This document shows, in pieces, positions 1 to 10,563 of a stretch of 64,000 nt of DNA (within the stretch, counting starts at the first letter, position 1; each line of letters opens with the position of its first letter). A model generated the notes under the pieces. That model saw only the letters and a list, made by a program, of their open reading frames with translations, was not told the DNA's origin and made no database searches. The DNA lies in the NCBI GenBank assembly GCA_037349315.1, contig JBAIAC010000018.1:5704001-5768000 (forward strand), read 5' to 3'. The stretch is from Chelydra serpentina (lineage: Eukaryota > Chordata > Testudines > Chelydridae). Made by a program: the position numbers and the translations under genes.

Positions 1-2029
1 GCAGTTGCACAGGCTCTGAGAGCTTAGCAGCTCCAGGAAGTACTCCCTGAGGCAGAATGCCTCCTACTGTTCTCATGGGAGTGGGGCACTCAACATCAAC
101 CTTATCATGGACTGTGAACCAGTGATACAGTTCAGCCCAGAATTCTTAGAAATGCTCTCTCATTTCCAGCTATTTGCTGTTTTGGAAAGCAGCCTGTCTG
201 CAAAACACTATCTAAAATGATGCAATTTTACATTGCATATAATGGTACATCACAAAACCATTACAGTTACAACATAATTTTTAGTACATGTATGGCATCT
301 CTTTCCCAAATCAATCTAAATATCTTGTCAAGATCCATAATGCACAAGTGTATCTTACAATTGAGATGACAATCATAATTCCCTATGAAAACGACCCAGC
401 AGCCTCATTTTTTTTTCATGTGGTAACTCAATCTTGGTACAGAGATCTGTATTCCCAGAGAAATACACGTATGCTGGCCTCATATATTCTGCGGCCACAG
501 AATTTCCTGCAGAATTGTGCTCCACAATTCAGCTTTTTTTTTTTCTGTTAAATATTATTCTACCCCTTATTATAGGGGGAGAAAAACAAAAACAAAAGCC
601 CACAACAACCTTGAAAATGTGAACCAAATTAGATCAGTGAAACATTGTTCTCCTGAATCTGCATGCACCCTGAAACAATAATTCTGAGAGGTGTAAACTG
701 CTCCATTCATCTTAATGGATTGTTGACTGTGAAATCTAAATCTGCAGAATATTTAAAAACGGAAGATGTCAGGAGAGCATGAAAAATGGAATGAAAAATC
801 TAATAAATACCATTTATTGGCAGGAGTAATCAATTATTTTTTGTCCAGGTCCAAATTTCTTGGTCAAGGTATAGTCAAAGTCCAGACTCCAGAGGAGAAT
901 TTTAAAAAAATGATAATAATAACTAAATAAAAAGATTTTGGGGTCCGTTCAAAAGCATCTGGCAGTTCGGATTTTTCCCATGGTCCACCTATTGACTACC
1001 ACTGGGCTATATTATTCATTTTTATATTTAATTTAATAAAAACCTCCATATGTATAATTTACCTGAAGTGACTAAAAATCTAAGGGCCTTTTTACAGAAT
1101 TTAGGTTCAGCTTGCCTCAGAGTACATGAAGCCCTAGGCATATCATGTCTGGATTTAGAAAATAAACAACCTGAATGAAATATTGGGAAATGGGGGATAT
1201 AAATTGAGGACAGAATTTGATCAATAGTGTTAACTAATCCCTGCTTTTAAATGTAATAAATGCAAATATTAGCAGCTTTCTTAGCTGTTTAAAAGGCAGG
1301 CTAGTCATCTTGCATAAAGACACATTGGATGGGATACTATGGGCTCATTCCCTGGTATGGTTTGAAGAGGCCTTTAAAGAGGCTTTCATTTGTTGCAGTA
1401 TGCTGAATCCAAACGCTCGGGTTTTAGAAAATAATAAAATAAACCTCTTGAACATATAAGAATAACAATTCATTTCAGGTTGTCAAAGATTAGGATATAA
1501 TACAGTACTTACTGGTACTTTCTCTATTAATTCAATGGTGTTATGGGACAGGATTTCCCTATGTTAATTATTGCAAAACTCTGAGCAATGCTGCAGTAAC
1601 AGGTAGTATTATGGAAATTGCACTTAAGCATCAATGGCTGAAGTAACTCATGTATCTTTACCTACAGTATGCTGAACATTTCTACTGTTCATTAAATAAG
1701 TGGAATATATTCACTAATTACATTAATCCACAACTCTGAATTCTCACCAAAACTTGATTATTAACCCCACACTTTTCAACAAAGATTTAATTGTAAAATA
1801 AGAACTGATTACAACACTCTACTAAGATTTAATTACTTTTACATAATACACTACAATAAATTAATTGCATACTTTAAAACATAATTAAAACTAAACTACA
1901 CTTGCCAAATAAATGAACAAAGTTTTATTTTGTGAGTAAGGGTCCCTGGTCATTTTTAATGTATTTGTTCATTTAATCAGTAACAGTTCAATTCAGCACT
2001 CAGAGGGAGATTTTCAAAGGTGCAAATTG
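1..2029. other. AT-rich unique DNA, no gene seen
   Basis: Short ORFs only, none with a recognisable domain. No terminal repeats or tRNA-like signals seen. It could be intronic or intergenic. Confidence 0.5.
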
Positions 2030-2135
2030 AAGTTAGGGGTCCTACTCCCATTGATTGTCTATAAACAATGGAACTACTTATTTGCTTAAAGTTAAGCATG
2101 TGCTTAAGTGCTTTGCTGGGTCAGGGCCTAATTGC
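2030..2135. repeat. Dispersed hairpin-type repeat (cycling -CTTAA- family)
   Basis: Contains the pattern cccattga..., then agttaagcatgtgcttaag and gctgggtcagggcc. The same core recurs, diverged and in either orientation, near 3030, 12090, 37080, 40160, 41310 and 43530. A complete unit looks near-palindromic (atcctgcaa...caatggga...ttgcaggat), so it resembles an old foldback or MITE-like family. I cannot name it. Confidence 0.55.
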
Positions 2136-2740
2136 CAACTACACCATCCTTACTTATCCTGAGAAGTCCTTTAATCCATAAGCAGTCCCACTGATTCAGA
2201 ACCTTAGAAAAATCAAGATGTATATAGTAATCACTCAGCAGACAACCACATGTTTTCTCTGCACTATACACTTTCTGCTACTCCTATAAATTTATATTAT
2301 CTGGCAAGAAGCACTGTTCTATTCAGTTTGTAAGACTACTTATTGCGGGTGAAACACAAGTGCAGGTCAAATTTCAAGCAGCACTGAACTACTTCTGTGG
2401 TTACCTTGTTTTATGAATGATCCTGAAAGAGCCACATAATAAAAGGTAAATATACTTTTGAATCATCCAGTGACTGTTTTTATTTCTGATATAATGAAAC
2501 CATCAAAATTTGTGAAAATTATTCTTTAAGTCATAAGCTATCACAACATCATTATTTGTATATGAGACAATTGGTGATACAAAAATCAATGTGTCTACCT
2601 CTCAGTTACACATTTTCACAATTTATTTAGCTTGCTAAAAAGATCTTTAAAATAACCTTCAGATGTGCAATGACACTAACTTTTTATTTTTAACTGAAGT
2701 GTGAATGGAATTGCAATTTCTTTCTTCTGTAAAAGCTTTA

Positions 2741-2766
2741 AAAAAAAAAAGAAAGAAAGAAAATAA
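2741..2766. repeat. A-rich (GAAA)n simple repeat
   Basis: A run of A followed by four GAAA-type units. It is a plain microsatellite or an old poly(A) remnant. Confidence 0.7.
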
Positions 2767-3024
2767 AAGCCAAAACATCTACTTGGAAGAAGCAGGTAAT
2801 TCCTAGAGAAAGAATTCAGGCACCTATAGTTAAATTGTTCTTCTCTGCCACAGCAATGGGAGTAATTCAAATTGATTATGAAATTTCAACTAGTTCAATA
2901 CTATAAACTCATAATTGTTTAAGTCCATACTTTGTGCATTTGAGACAAAATAACTCTATGCTTATGACTATTGCAAGAAGCCAGAGGAATTTATTTAGAA
3001 AAACATGTCATTTTTATTTCATGT

Positions 3025-3121
3025 AGGTCCTAATCCAGCAAAGAACGTAAGCACCTACTCAACTTTAACGTGTGTTAAAGATAAGACTGTATTTAAGTCC
3101 TCTGATGGATCAGGGCCTTAG
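3025..3121. repeat. Dispersed hairpin-type repeat, diverged copy
   Basis: Reads tcctaatccagcaaag...tgatggatcagggcctta. It shares both ends of the family seen at 2030 and is older than that copy. Confidence 0.5.
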
Positions 3122-3596
3122 AAACCAAAGTTATTCCCTTACTCAATTTTCCTTGTCAAGCCAACAAAAGCAGTATCTCAATTTCTACTGAAACCAAGAT
3201 TATTTTTGCTAATATGCCCTACTGGTAAAAAATAATGGACCACCTTGTGAATGGTCCTTGCACAGGTGCATGGGGATGGAGGGAGGTAAAAAGAGCCTGT
3301 GCAAGGGCCAGTCACCATTGCAAACCCTGTGCTCCCCAAAATACTGGAGATGCTCTCACCTACCACCCCTGAAGATGCTAGACACCCCAAAGGGAGTGGG
3401 AAGGAGCAAGAAAGAGAGTGGTGCATGGCCATCCATTCTCTCTGCACATTCCAGAATAGCTTGCAAGCTATGAACAGTGAAGATATAATCTCACCCACCG
3501 TGTCTCTCTCAAGTCCTATGGGACAAATAATTCCATGTTCATATAAAGTAACTTAAAATACTACAGAAAAAAAATCTACTCTTGACAACTCTAACT
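3122..3596. other. Unassigned, somewhat GC-richer stretch
   Basis: Overlapping ORFs of about 70-106 codons occur on both strands at 3178-3556. None shows a family motif, so I regard them as chance ORFs in less AT-rich DNA. Confidence 0.4.
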
Positions 3597-4210
3597 TGTG
3601 TTCAGTCATGAAGGATAAGTGAAGGACATAAATTTCACACCGTGTAGAGGTTAAGGATAGGAGTTTATTACGACAGCGCTGCCAGAGTGTCGCCTGCTTA
3701 TTAGGCAAAGAGACACTGCCAATTAATTGATTACAATGGAATATATGGATTTTTCATGGGCGGGGGAAAGTGACAAGGTGGGCAGTTTACACCCCAGGAT
3801 AGGCTAGCAGCAAGACAAGATAAGCACATTAGCCCAATGGTTAAAAGGTTACATAATGTTTCCGCCCATGGTCTCAAATTTACAAATTAACAGTTAATTA
3901 GTATAAAATGTATTAGTAACATATATGTATATGTTGAATTTGATTTGGGGTTTATAGGAATGAAGTAGCCCCTCTGATCATTTAACAAATGTATTTTTAG
4001 GGATTAAAGCAAAAACAATGAAAAGTATATGATAATAAGAATTGCTTTCTTTGTGTGTTAAGGCAGGCTTGGCCCCTGGGAGAGACAGGTGGGAGGCCTT
4101 ATCATTATACTGACATGCCAACCCTTCATAAACTCAAGGTTGGTCTGTGGGAAGATCTTCTTCCTCCCGAAGAAACCAACACAACAGGGACAGGACGTCT
4201 TTGTCCCACA
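3597..4210 (-). mobile_element. Probable solo LTR of an endogenous retrovirus or other LTR element
   Basis: On the minus strand an AATAAA lies at about 3664-3670, after a CG-containing U3/R-like stretch and before a short U5-like stretch ending near ...CA at about 3597. A TATA-like catatatt lies upstream at about 3740. The minus-strand start TGTGGGAC (4203-4210) would give the usual TG...CA ends. I found no target duplication and no coding domains nearby, so both boundaries are tentative. A solo LTR is the simplest reading. Confidence 0.5.
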
Positions 4211-5354
4211 TTTGCAACTTTAGAGAAGATACAATTATTTAGTTATTACTTCAACATCTGGCATATTGCTGACCAGACTTAAACAAACAAAGTGAGACTC
4301 TCTCTTATTTATTCTATTTTCTCTTAGCTAATCACTATTCACTAGGCCTCTGGCCTCTTGGCCAAACTATGGACCTTTGGGCCTTTAAAAGTTGACACAA
4401 GTCCATATGCCAAATTCTTATATAAACAGCACATGGATTTTAACCCTTCAATAAGCAAATGCTTAAGAGTCTGTGCTGGCACTTCCGTTGGTGGCACTCC
4501 TTTTTCTGAGTCTGTATTGAACCAACCCTCCAACACCATGTTAGGAAGGACTATGATGGTGGAGGTTTAAATGGAAGAGATGTAAAGCTGAGGTTCTGAC
4601 TTTCTGACCAATAGGATAGCAGTTTTTACAGGAGTAAGAAGGTTCATTCCAGTGTCTTGAACAAATTTTAACATTCAGTGATGACTACCCAACATTTTCA
4701 CCTCCGGTTTTTGCATTTTTCTCTAATGACTAAAGATTCAATTCCAGGAAAAAGTATGAGAAATGTCTGAATTTTACCACCTGCAAATCTTCTAGCCCCA
4801 CAATACAGAATAATTAAGCTTAGTGGTCTCTCTCAAAAGTCCATGACTAACTACACTATGCCTCAAAACTTCTGCCCTCCCTCTTCTCCCTCAAAATATT
4901 ATGCCCTTTGGAATCCTCTGCTGCAGAGGGCTAACTCCACAGGGGTGGAATCTGATGCAAGAGGCGAGGTTAACCTCAGGCTGGACAGGACAAGGTGGTG
5001 GCTGGCCAGCAAGCAAAAAACAGGCAAGGTGGAACCAAGGAGTAAGGAGGAACTGTAGCCCAATCTATAGATTACTTATTAATTATACTGATTACTTAAG
5101 AATTCCCAGTAATTACTCTGAGGTTTGACAGGTTCTTGTCCCAAGATCAGGCCCAGTATTATTAAAATTACTGTTCAGTTGGGAACCCCAACGTAAACAA
5201 TTGCAATACTCACACTTTAGGATTTATTCCTTGCATGACTACTAAATAAAATAAATACTAAAGGTCGCTCTATGGGCCATAGAATTCAATATTCTAGAAA
5301 ATGTGTTTTGTTGTTGAAAAACAAGCCTTGGGAATTTTTCCTAATAAGGCATGT
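4211..5354. other. No gene recognised
   Basis: Mixed-composition DNA with ORFs of 75 codons or fewer. Part of it (4840-5060) is GC-richer and may be an old LTR or SINE remnant, but no diagnostic end is visible. Confidence 0.4.
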
Positions 5355-5565
5355 ACTTGTGGGAGACATTATTGCCTAGTGGATGGAGCCAGGGTTCTAG
5401 TCCTGTCTCTGCCACTAGCCCTCTGGGTGACCTTTACCTCTGTGCCTCAGTTTTCCTAGTTGTAACATGAGGATAATGATCCCAACCTCCTTTGTAAAGC
5501 ACTTTGAGATCTGCTGATGAAAAGCACCAGAGAAGAGCAAGGTATTATCATTATTTTTGCTTCTG
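5355..5565 (+). mobile_element. MIR-type CORE-SINE
   Basis: The familiar order is present: gggttctagtcctg..ctgccact, then gtgacc, then ctgtgcctcagttttcct, then atgaggataatgat, then aaagcactttgagatct. It is nearly full length and well preserved, ending in a ttatcattatt-type tail. Confidence 0.85.
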
Positions 5566-5789
5566 TGAAAAATCTATACATTAGAAACACTTGAAATGGG
5601 ACATGAGAAAAGAAATGAGCAAGAGAATATGTGAACCTGCCTTGGGGTGGAAGAGAGATGAGAAATAGATAAAAGCATCGGAGAGGAGTGTTAATGGCTG
5701 TGCTGCCAGGGGAATCCTGGATAAGTGAGGCCAAATGCAACTGGACAGGGAGCATAGGTTCAAGGCTGCCACTACTGAGGAATTCCATA

Positions 5790-5922
5790 GGAGTTCTTGA
5801 ATTATAGTTCTGGGTAAGCTTGAAAGCTTGTCTTTTTCAAGCTTGCCCAATAACAGATATTACCTAACCCACCTTGTCTCTCTCGTATCCTGGGACCGAC
5901 ACGGCTACAACAACACTGCATA
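5790..5922 (+). mobile_element. 3-prime tail of a Penelope-like element, truncated
   Basis: Contains aagcttgaaagcttgtc, then aataacagatattacctaaccc and accttgtctctct, then cctgggaccgacacggctacaac. The block aagatattacct...accttg recurs in reverse at 48900, attached there to a PLE coding region, so I assign this tail to the same family. The taagcttGAAAGC part is the right half of a degenerate hammerhead-like module. No coding part remains. Confidence 0.65.
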
Positions 5923-6499
5923 CTACAACCATTTTCTCAGATACTACAAATCAGGGATATTTTTATTATTTTTGACATTTGATTTTGTTGCATATGGAAC
6001 AAGAACACATTAAAGAGAGACCTTACTAAAACTGTCTAAAAATCAGATACCAAAATGTAAAAGTGTTCAAGACACACAAAATTTGAACACAGATTCACAT
6101 ACTATATTAGTATGTTGGTGTGTTTCATACAAAATTGTGTAATGAGTGCATTTCTGCTTTTGGATCAACCAATTAAGAATCCAAATTTCTACAGATACTA
6201 TAAACACAATGGTGAGTAAACAATAAATATATGGTACCAGTCAAAGAAATAGTGAACTGATTATTCCTAACTTTTCCACCTAGTTAAATGTGACTGTTGT
6301 GCCATGCATTATGGAATCATAGCCAGTTGGTACAGATGGCTTCATACAAAGCCTACCAAATAGTATATACAACTTTCAAATAGCTATATTACACACAACT
6401 CATTATTAAACACCACCATAATCAGCATCTGGAATCCACTCTGCAAATCATCAGACTTTCTAACCTTGAAACTTAATAATGGACCAGAGTGTAATCTCA
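5923..6499. other. AT-rich DNA, nothing recognised
   Basis: No ORF of note, no terminal repeats and no tRNA-like boxes seen. Confidence 0.5.
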
Positions 6500-6597
6500 G
6501 TTATATTTGCGCAAACCTGGATTAACTCCATTTTCTTCAGTAATATTAGTCCAGATTTACTCGAGTACATCTGAAATTAGAATCTGGCCCAGTATTT
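6500..6597. repeat. Dispersed palindromic repeat (tccagatttac family)
   Basis: Reads actccattttcttcagta...tccagatttactc...gaatctggcccag. The copy at 61050 carries tgatttcaatggagctacac and agtttacaccagctgag, so the two look like members of one short palindromic family. Confidence 0.45.
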
Positions 6598-9594
6598 TCT
6601 TATTCTGTATAGGTCAATTTTTAATGGCCAGTTTTAGTAAATTTGTCTATACAAGCTGGAAAAACATAGCATCTACTATAACTACAGAGAAACAAAATGC
6701 ATTTACCATAGTTGCAGTAATCATTCTATGGAAATTAATTATAATCTTAATTATAACACAGAAAACATATTTACAAACTGAATTATAAAGTTGCCATCAT
6801 CTTCTGCTAGTCAGTCTTCAAATACATTTTCCTCAAATATTACTTTTCCAGTGATGTAACACAAATTCTGACTGAAAATCCATCGTTCAAATAGTCAATA
6901 ATATCTGTACTGCTTGAGATGCTAGTTATATTCGCATACTGATATGTTTAAACGGTCCCCGAGTACAGATGATGGATTAATCTAAGGGTAGTTTGAAGCT
7001 GATACAAATAAATTCTTACAGTTTAAGGTATTCATTCATTCAGCTTGATTACTACTTGCTTGGTCCTGTCACTAAAGTAATTAAACCCAAAAACTTTTAA
7101 AGAAAAACTATCCCTCCATCATTAGTATGATTATCAAAAAGAAAAATAATAATAATTGACTAGCCTGAAAAAAACATTAGAAAAGTTCATAAATACAATC
7201 TCGAGGCTACAATCCTCATCTAGTGAAGACAGCAGGATAATTACTTTAGTCTACCGCCAATTCCATCTGGGCAATTTTAACTCTTAAAGCTTTGATGACG
7301 TTTTTTTTGGTTAGTATGAATTGTATTCATAATTATTCCTATTTTAAGCACCAGTTGGTGGGAGTCTATAATCGATACAAATGAATAAACAGATGTAAAA
7401 AATTAATTCAATGTATCAATGCGGAAATAGTGGAGCAAGAGTTGTTAACATATACAAAATAAGCATGCAATAACTTTGCCACAGAATATGTTAATGCTAC
7501 CACATTGCTACTTTGTAATATCTACCTTTGTGGAAAATGTAACAAGCTGAAGGACCTATTTAATTTGATTTATTAATCTCTTAGGGCTACTATTAATGCT
7601 GAAATAAAATAATTGTGGTTATTATTACCGCATGTCAATCTGCTGCAACATTATACCTGAAGCTACTTGAGCCATTGTCATAAAATTTCCATTATGTTAG
7701 AACTCTATTAGCTACAATTCAGTGAAGAAAAAGCAGCTCAATTTTTAGAAAACAACATAAATTATTTTAAAATATATTGAAAAACTGACATCACTTTGAA
7801 GTCTAATATTATACTCCTCTCATTTTTCATTGTTAATTATAGGAAATAAGGGCCAGCCAAGCAGCTCCGTTGGTTTTATTTATGCTTACATTTACATCAC
7901 TATTGTTTCTGTTCACACCTTCTCATGAGAACATCAATCTGAATCTTTAAGTTATGGGGAAAATGACACCATTTTTAATCTTTCTATGAAATAAATATTG
8001 TGCATTAAGATGACAACTTAAAGAAGTATCATATCAAATATGACCATAAAGGCTTTCAGATGAAACTAAGTGTCCCAGCAGATGACATGGTGAGTTTAAT
8101 CCATATAATACAAGAGCAGGAGCAGGAAAGGAATATTCTAACATTTGGCAAGATTGCTACAGTATAGATTTAGGAGAATTGCTTTCTCAGCTCCTACATA
8201 AAGCATCCATCATTTGTTATGAATGTGAATATATAGAGAGTAAAAAATAGAAAGTTTCACAGGGCTCAATGCACACTGTATTATATCCACAGTGCGCAAT
8301 ACAATAGCCAGATTTCTGTAGATCAAGTATCTGGTTTATCCAAGATATGGAAAAGATATGGAGAGCACAACAAGCTATTAGCAATTTCTTGTTCTTCTGA
8401 ATCAAACTTAAATAACCCCACTGTCTTGTCTTCTGAAATTAATTTCTATTGGATATATCAAAGTATATTAAATTAATTCACAAACAATTTTGAAAAAGTA
8501 GCAGATTTTTAAAGGTCTGCTTTGCTATAACCATTAGCTATAAATAGACCAAAATCTTACTTAAAATACTGGATACTTAAACTACTTTGGAACTTTAGAA
8601 TTTTTTAAATTTGACAGCCTGTTCACATTCCCATCTACACTGCTTGTGTTAGAAATATCCCAACACAAAGTCTTGGATACATTTATCAGTTGACCTAGAT
8701 TGATTAGAAACCATATTACTCTTCAAGATAAAATTAGGTTGTTCTCTAGCACATATTGGCCTTTTTAGCTTTAATAAATAATTACACTAGTGTAATGGAA
8801 AGGTCAGAAAATTAAAAATACATAATGTCATTTTTCACAAAATCCCAGATGTCACAGTATTACTGTAATTTCTGATATATACTAAACTGAAATTCAGTTT
8901 TCAAAACTACACTAATTAATTCTATGGACTTGGATTAAAGACTAAAATTTTCTCCAGCATAATCACACATAGTAAAAGAGACTCTTATTACAAAGCTTCT
9001 ATGTAAAATTATTTTTAATGATCCTAAAAGCATCGTATTAAGTGAACAAAGGCTAGGAATGTCACCTGGTCTAGGAGGATGTTGTTGTTAGATTGTGCTA
9101 GTTTGGGTGAACTCTCAGAATAAGATAAGTGGAGTTCAGTTGTGCCATTAACCTGTGACATTTTTGACAGTGTAAGGCTATCAGTGTGAGAAAAGTAGCA
9201 CTCTTAACTTGCTTCCCCTCAGTTTGTAATGGCACTAAGATAAGATAGAATGGTTTAAAGAAAGACAAAAAACACCACCACCAATACCCCAAAACTGATT
9301 AAGAGAACCAAACCCAAAAGGCATACAGGGAGATTTTTCATAATTAGATATTAAAAATGAACCTGTGCAGAGTAAATGAAACAAATTCTGCCAAGAGAGA
9401 GACCACTGTAAATGTAGATAATTTACCCATCATAAATCTGGACATTTTAAGAACAAAAATTATAACTTCCAGTGCTGACAATTTGATTTGTACTCTTGAC
9501 GAACTAAGTTTAAATATCTAGAGAGACAGAAGAACAATGACAATCGTTGCACTATTTGTGCATCTGGAGTTACGTTTTAACTTTATAAATCCCA
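6598..9594. other. Long AT-rich stretch without recognisable genes or repeats
   Basis: Only short low-complexity ORFs. I see no LINE or SINE signature and no terminal inverted repeats in this 3-kb stretch. Confidence 0.45.
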
Positions 9595-9651
9595 AATTCT
9601 TGATGTCTGATGTGTGTCCATTTATTCTTTTGTGTAGAGACTGTCCGGTTT
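9595..9651 (-). repeat. Inverted duplicate of the adjacent PLE segment
   Basis: This segment is the reverse complement, with a few mismatches, of 9707-9761 inside the PLE. About 55 bp separate the two arms. It gives a head-to-head foldback at the 5-prime side of the insertion. Confidence 0.85.
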
Positions 9652-9661
9652 AATGTGATAT

Positions 9662-9964
9662 ATGCCATCATGTGCCAGCAATGCCCTTCAGCCATGTACA
9701 TTGGCCAAACCGGACAGTCTATGCAAAAGAATAAATGGACACAAATCAGACATCAAGAATTGTAACATTCAAAAACCAGTAGGAGAAAACTTCAACCTCC
9801 CTGGACACTCAATAGCAGACTTAAAAGTGGCAATTCTTCAACAAAAAAACTTCAAAAACAGGCTCCAACGTGAAACTGCAGAACTGGAATTAATTTGCAA
9901 ACTGAACACCCTCAAATTAGGACTGAATAAAGACTCGGAATGGATGGGTCACTACAAAAAGTAA
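9662..9964 (+). pseudogene. GIY-YIG endonuclease fragment of a PLE
   Basis: This 100-codon open segment holds the C-terminal part of the PLE endonuclease. Visible are KRINGHKSDIKN (around residue 22; the family usually has a catalytic Arg here), GENFNLPGHS (around residue 40) and the closing RLQRETAELELICKLNTL...GLN. The YIG motif lies in another frame just upstream, so the ATG at 9662 is not the real start. In an active element this domain nicks target DNA for priming. Here it is broken and has no intact RT. Confidence 0.75.
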
Positions 9965-10133
9965 TTTTCCCTCTGCTGATACTCACCCCTTCTTGTCAAC
10001 TGTTGGAAATGAGCGATGTCCACCTTAATTGAATTGGCCTCGTTAGCACTGACCCCCCACTTAGTAAGGCAACTCCCATCTTTTCATGTGCTGTAATATA
10101 TATACGGCTTACTGTGTTTTTCACTCCATGCAT

Positions 10134-10171
10134 CTGATGAAGTGGGTTTTAGCCCATGAAAGCTTATGCCC
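10134..10171 (+). ncRNA. Hammerhead-ribozyme-like core in PLE 3-prime UTR (degenerate)
   Basis: The order is CTGATGA (10134-10140), A, stem GTGGG/CCCAT (10142-10146 / 10153-10157), GAAA (10158-10161), mini-stem GC-TTAT-GC, then CC. This is the strand order of a type I hammerhead: CUGANGA, stem II, GAAA, short stem III, then UH. The position expected to be U16.1 is C here, so this copy is probably inactive. Confidence 0.5.
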
Positions 10172-10515
10172 AAATAAATGTGTTAGTCTCTAAGGTACCA
10201 CAAGGACAGCTCGTTGTTTTTAAAAATATAAGTACTTTAATACAAAAAGTGTTACTTAATGGAAGTGGCTTCCTAATTAAGGGAGAGTGAACTATACTCA
10301 TTATGGTTGGGGGCAGTTTGAGGTGGTCTCTTAGGACAGTTGTTATCTATTAAAGGTTGGTTCTTGTACAGGTTTCACCGTACTTAGGAACAATTCTGCT
10401 TTTTTTTTTGTGCATTCGTTTTTATGTTTTTTCCCTTCTCTCTTTTCTTTTAAACTACTAGGGATATTTGCATAAAAACTTGAGATTTGACTTTTAAGGC
10501 TATGTCTACACAACA

Positions 10516-10563
10516 ATACACCGGATCTGCAATACACCAGATCTGCAATACACCAGATCTGCA
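10516..10563. repeat. Three tandem copies of a 16-bp unit
   Basis: Unit atacaccagatctgca, three copies, the first with one G for A. It lies beside a gtctacac motif (10504-10511) typical of the MITE ends elsewhere in the window. Confidence 0.85.

Larger units (their letters stand above)
9652..10226 (+). mobile_element. Penelope-like element, 3-prime part with GIY-YIG endonuclease remnant
   Basis: PLEs encode a reverse transcriptase followed by a GIY-YIG endonuclease. From 9653 the translation reads VIYAI.C..CPSAMYIGQT, the GIY...YIG start of that domain with its Cys-x2-Cys. After a frameshift near 9715 it continues as RINGHKSDI, then PVGENFNLPGHS, RLQRETAELELI and LNTLKLGLN up to a stop at 9962. 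This matches the second half of the domain. The RT is absent (5-prime truncated). After the stop comes a 3-prime UTR with CTGATGAAG-hairpin-GAAAGCTTATG (10134-10170) and gttagtctctaaggtaccaca (about 10183-10203). The frameshift and missing RT make the copy dead. Confidence 0.85.

Noticed and set aside
3178..3556. Overlapping ORFs on both strands as a small gene
   Set aside because: No motif and antisense-overlapping frames of similar length; more likely chance.
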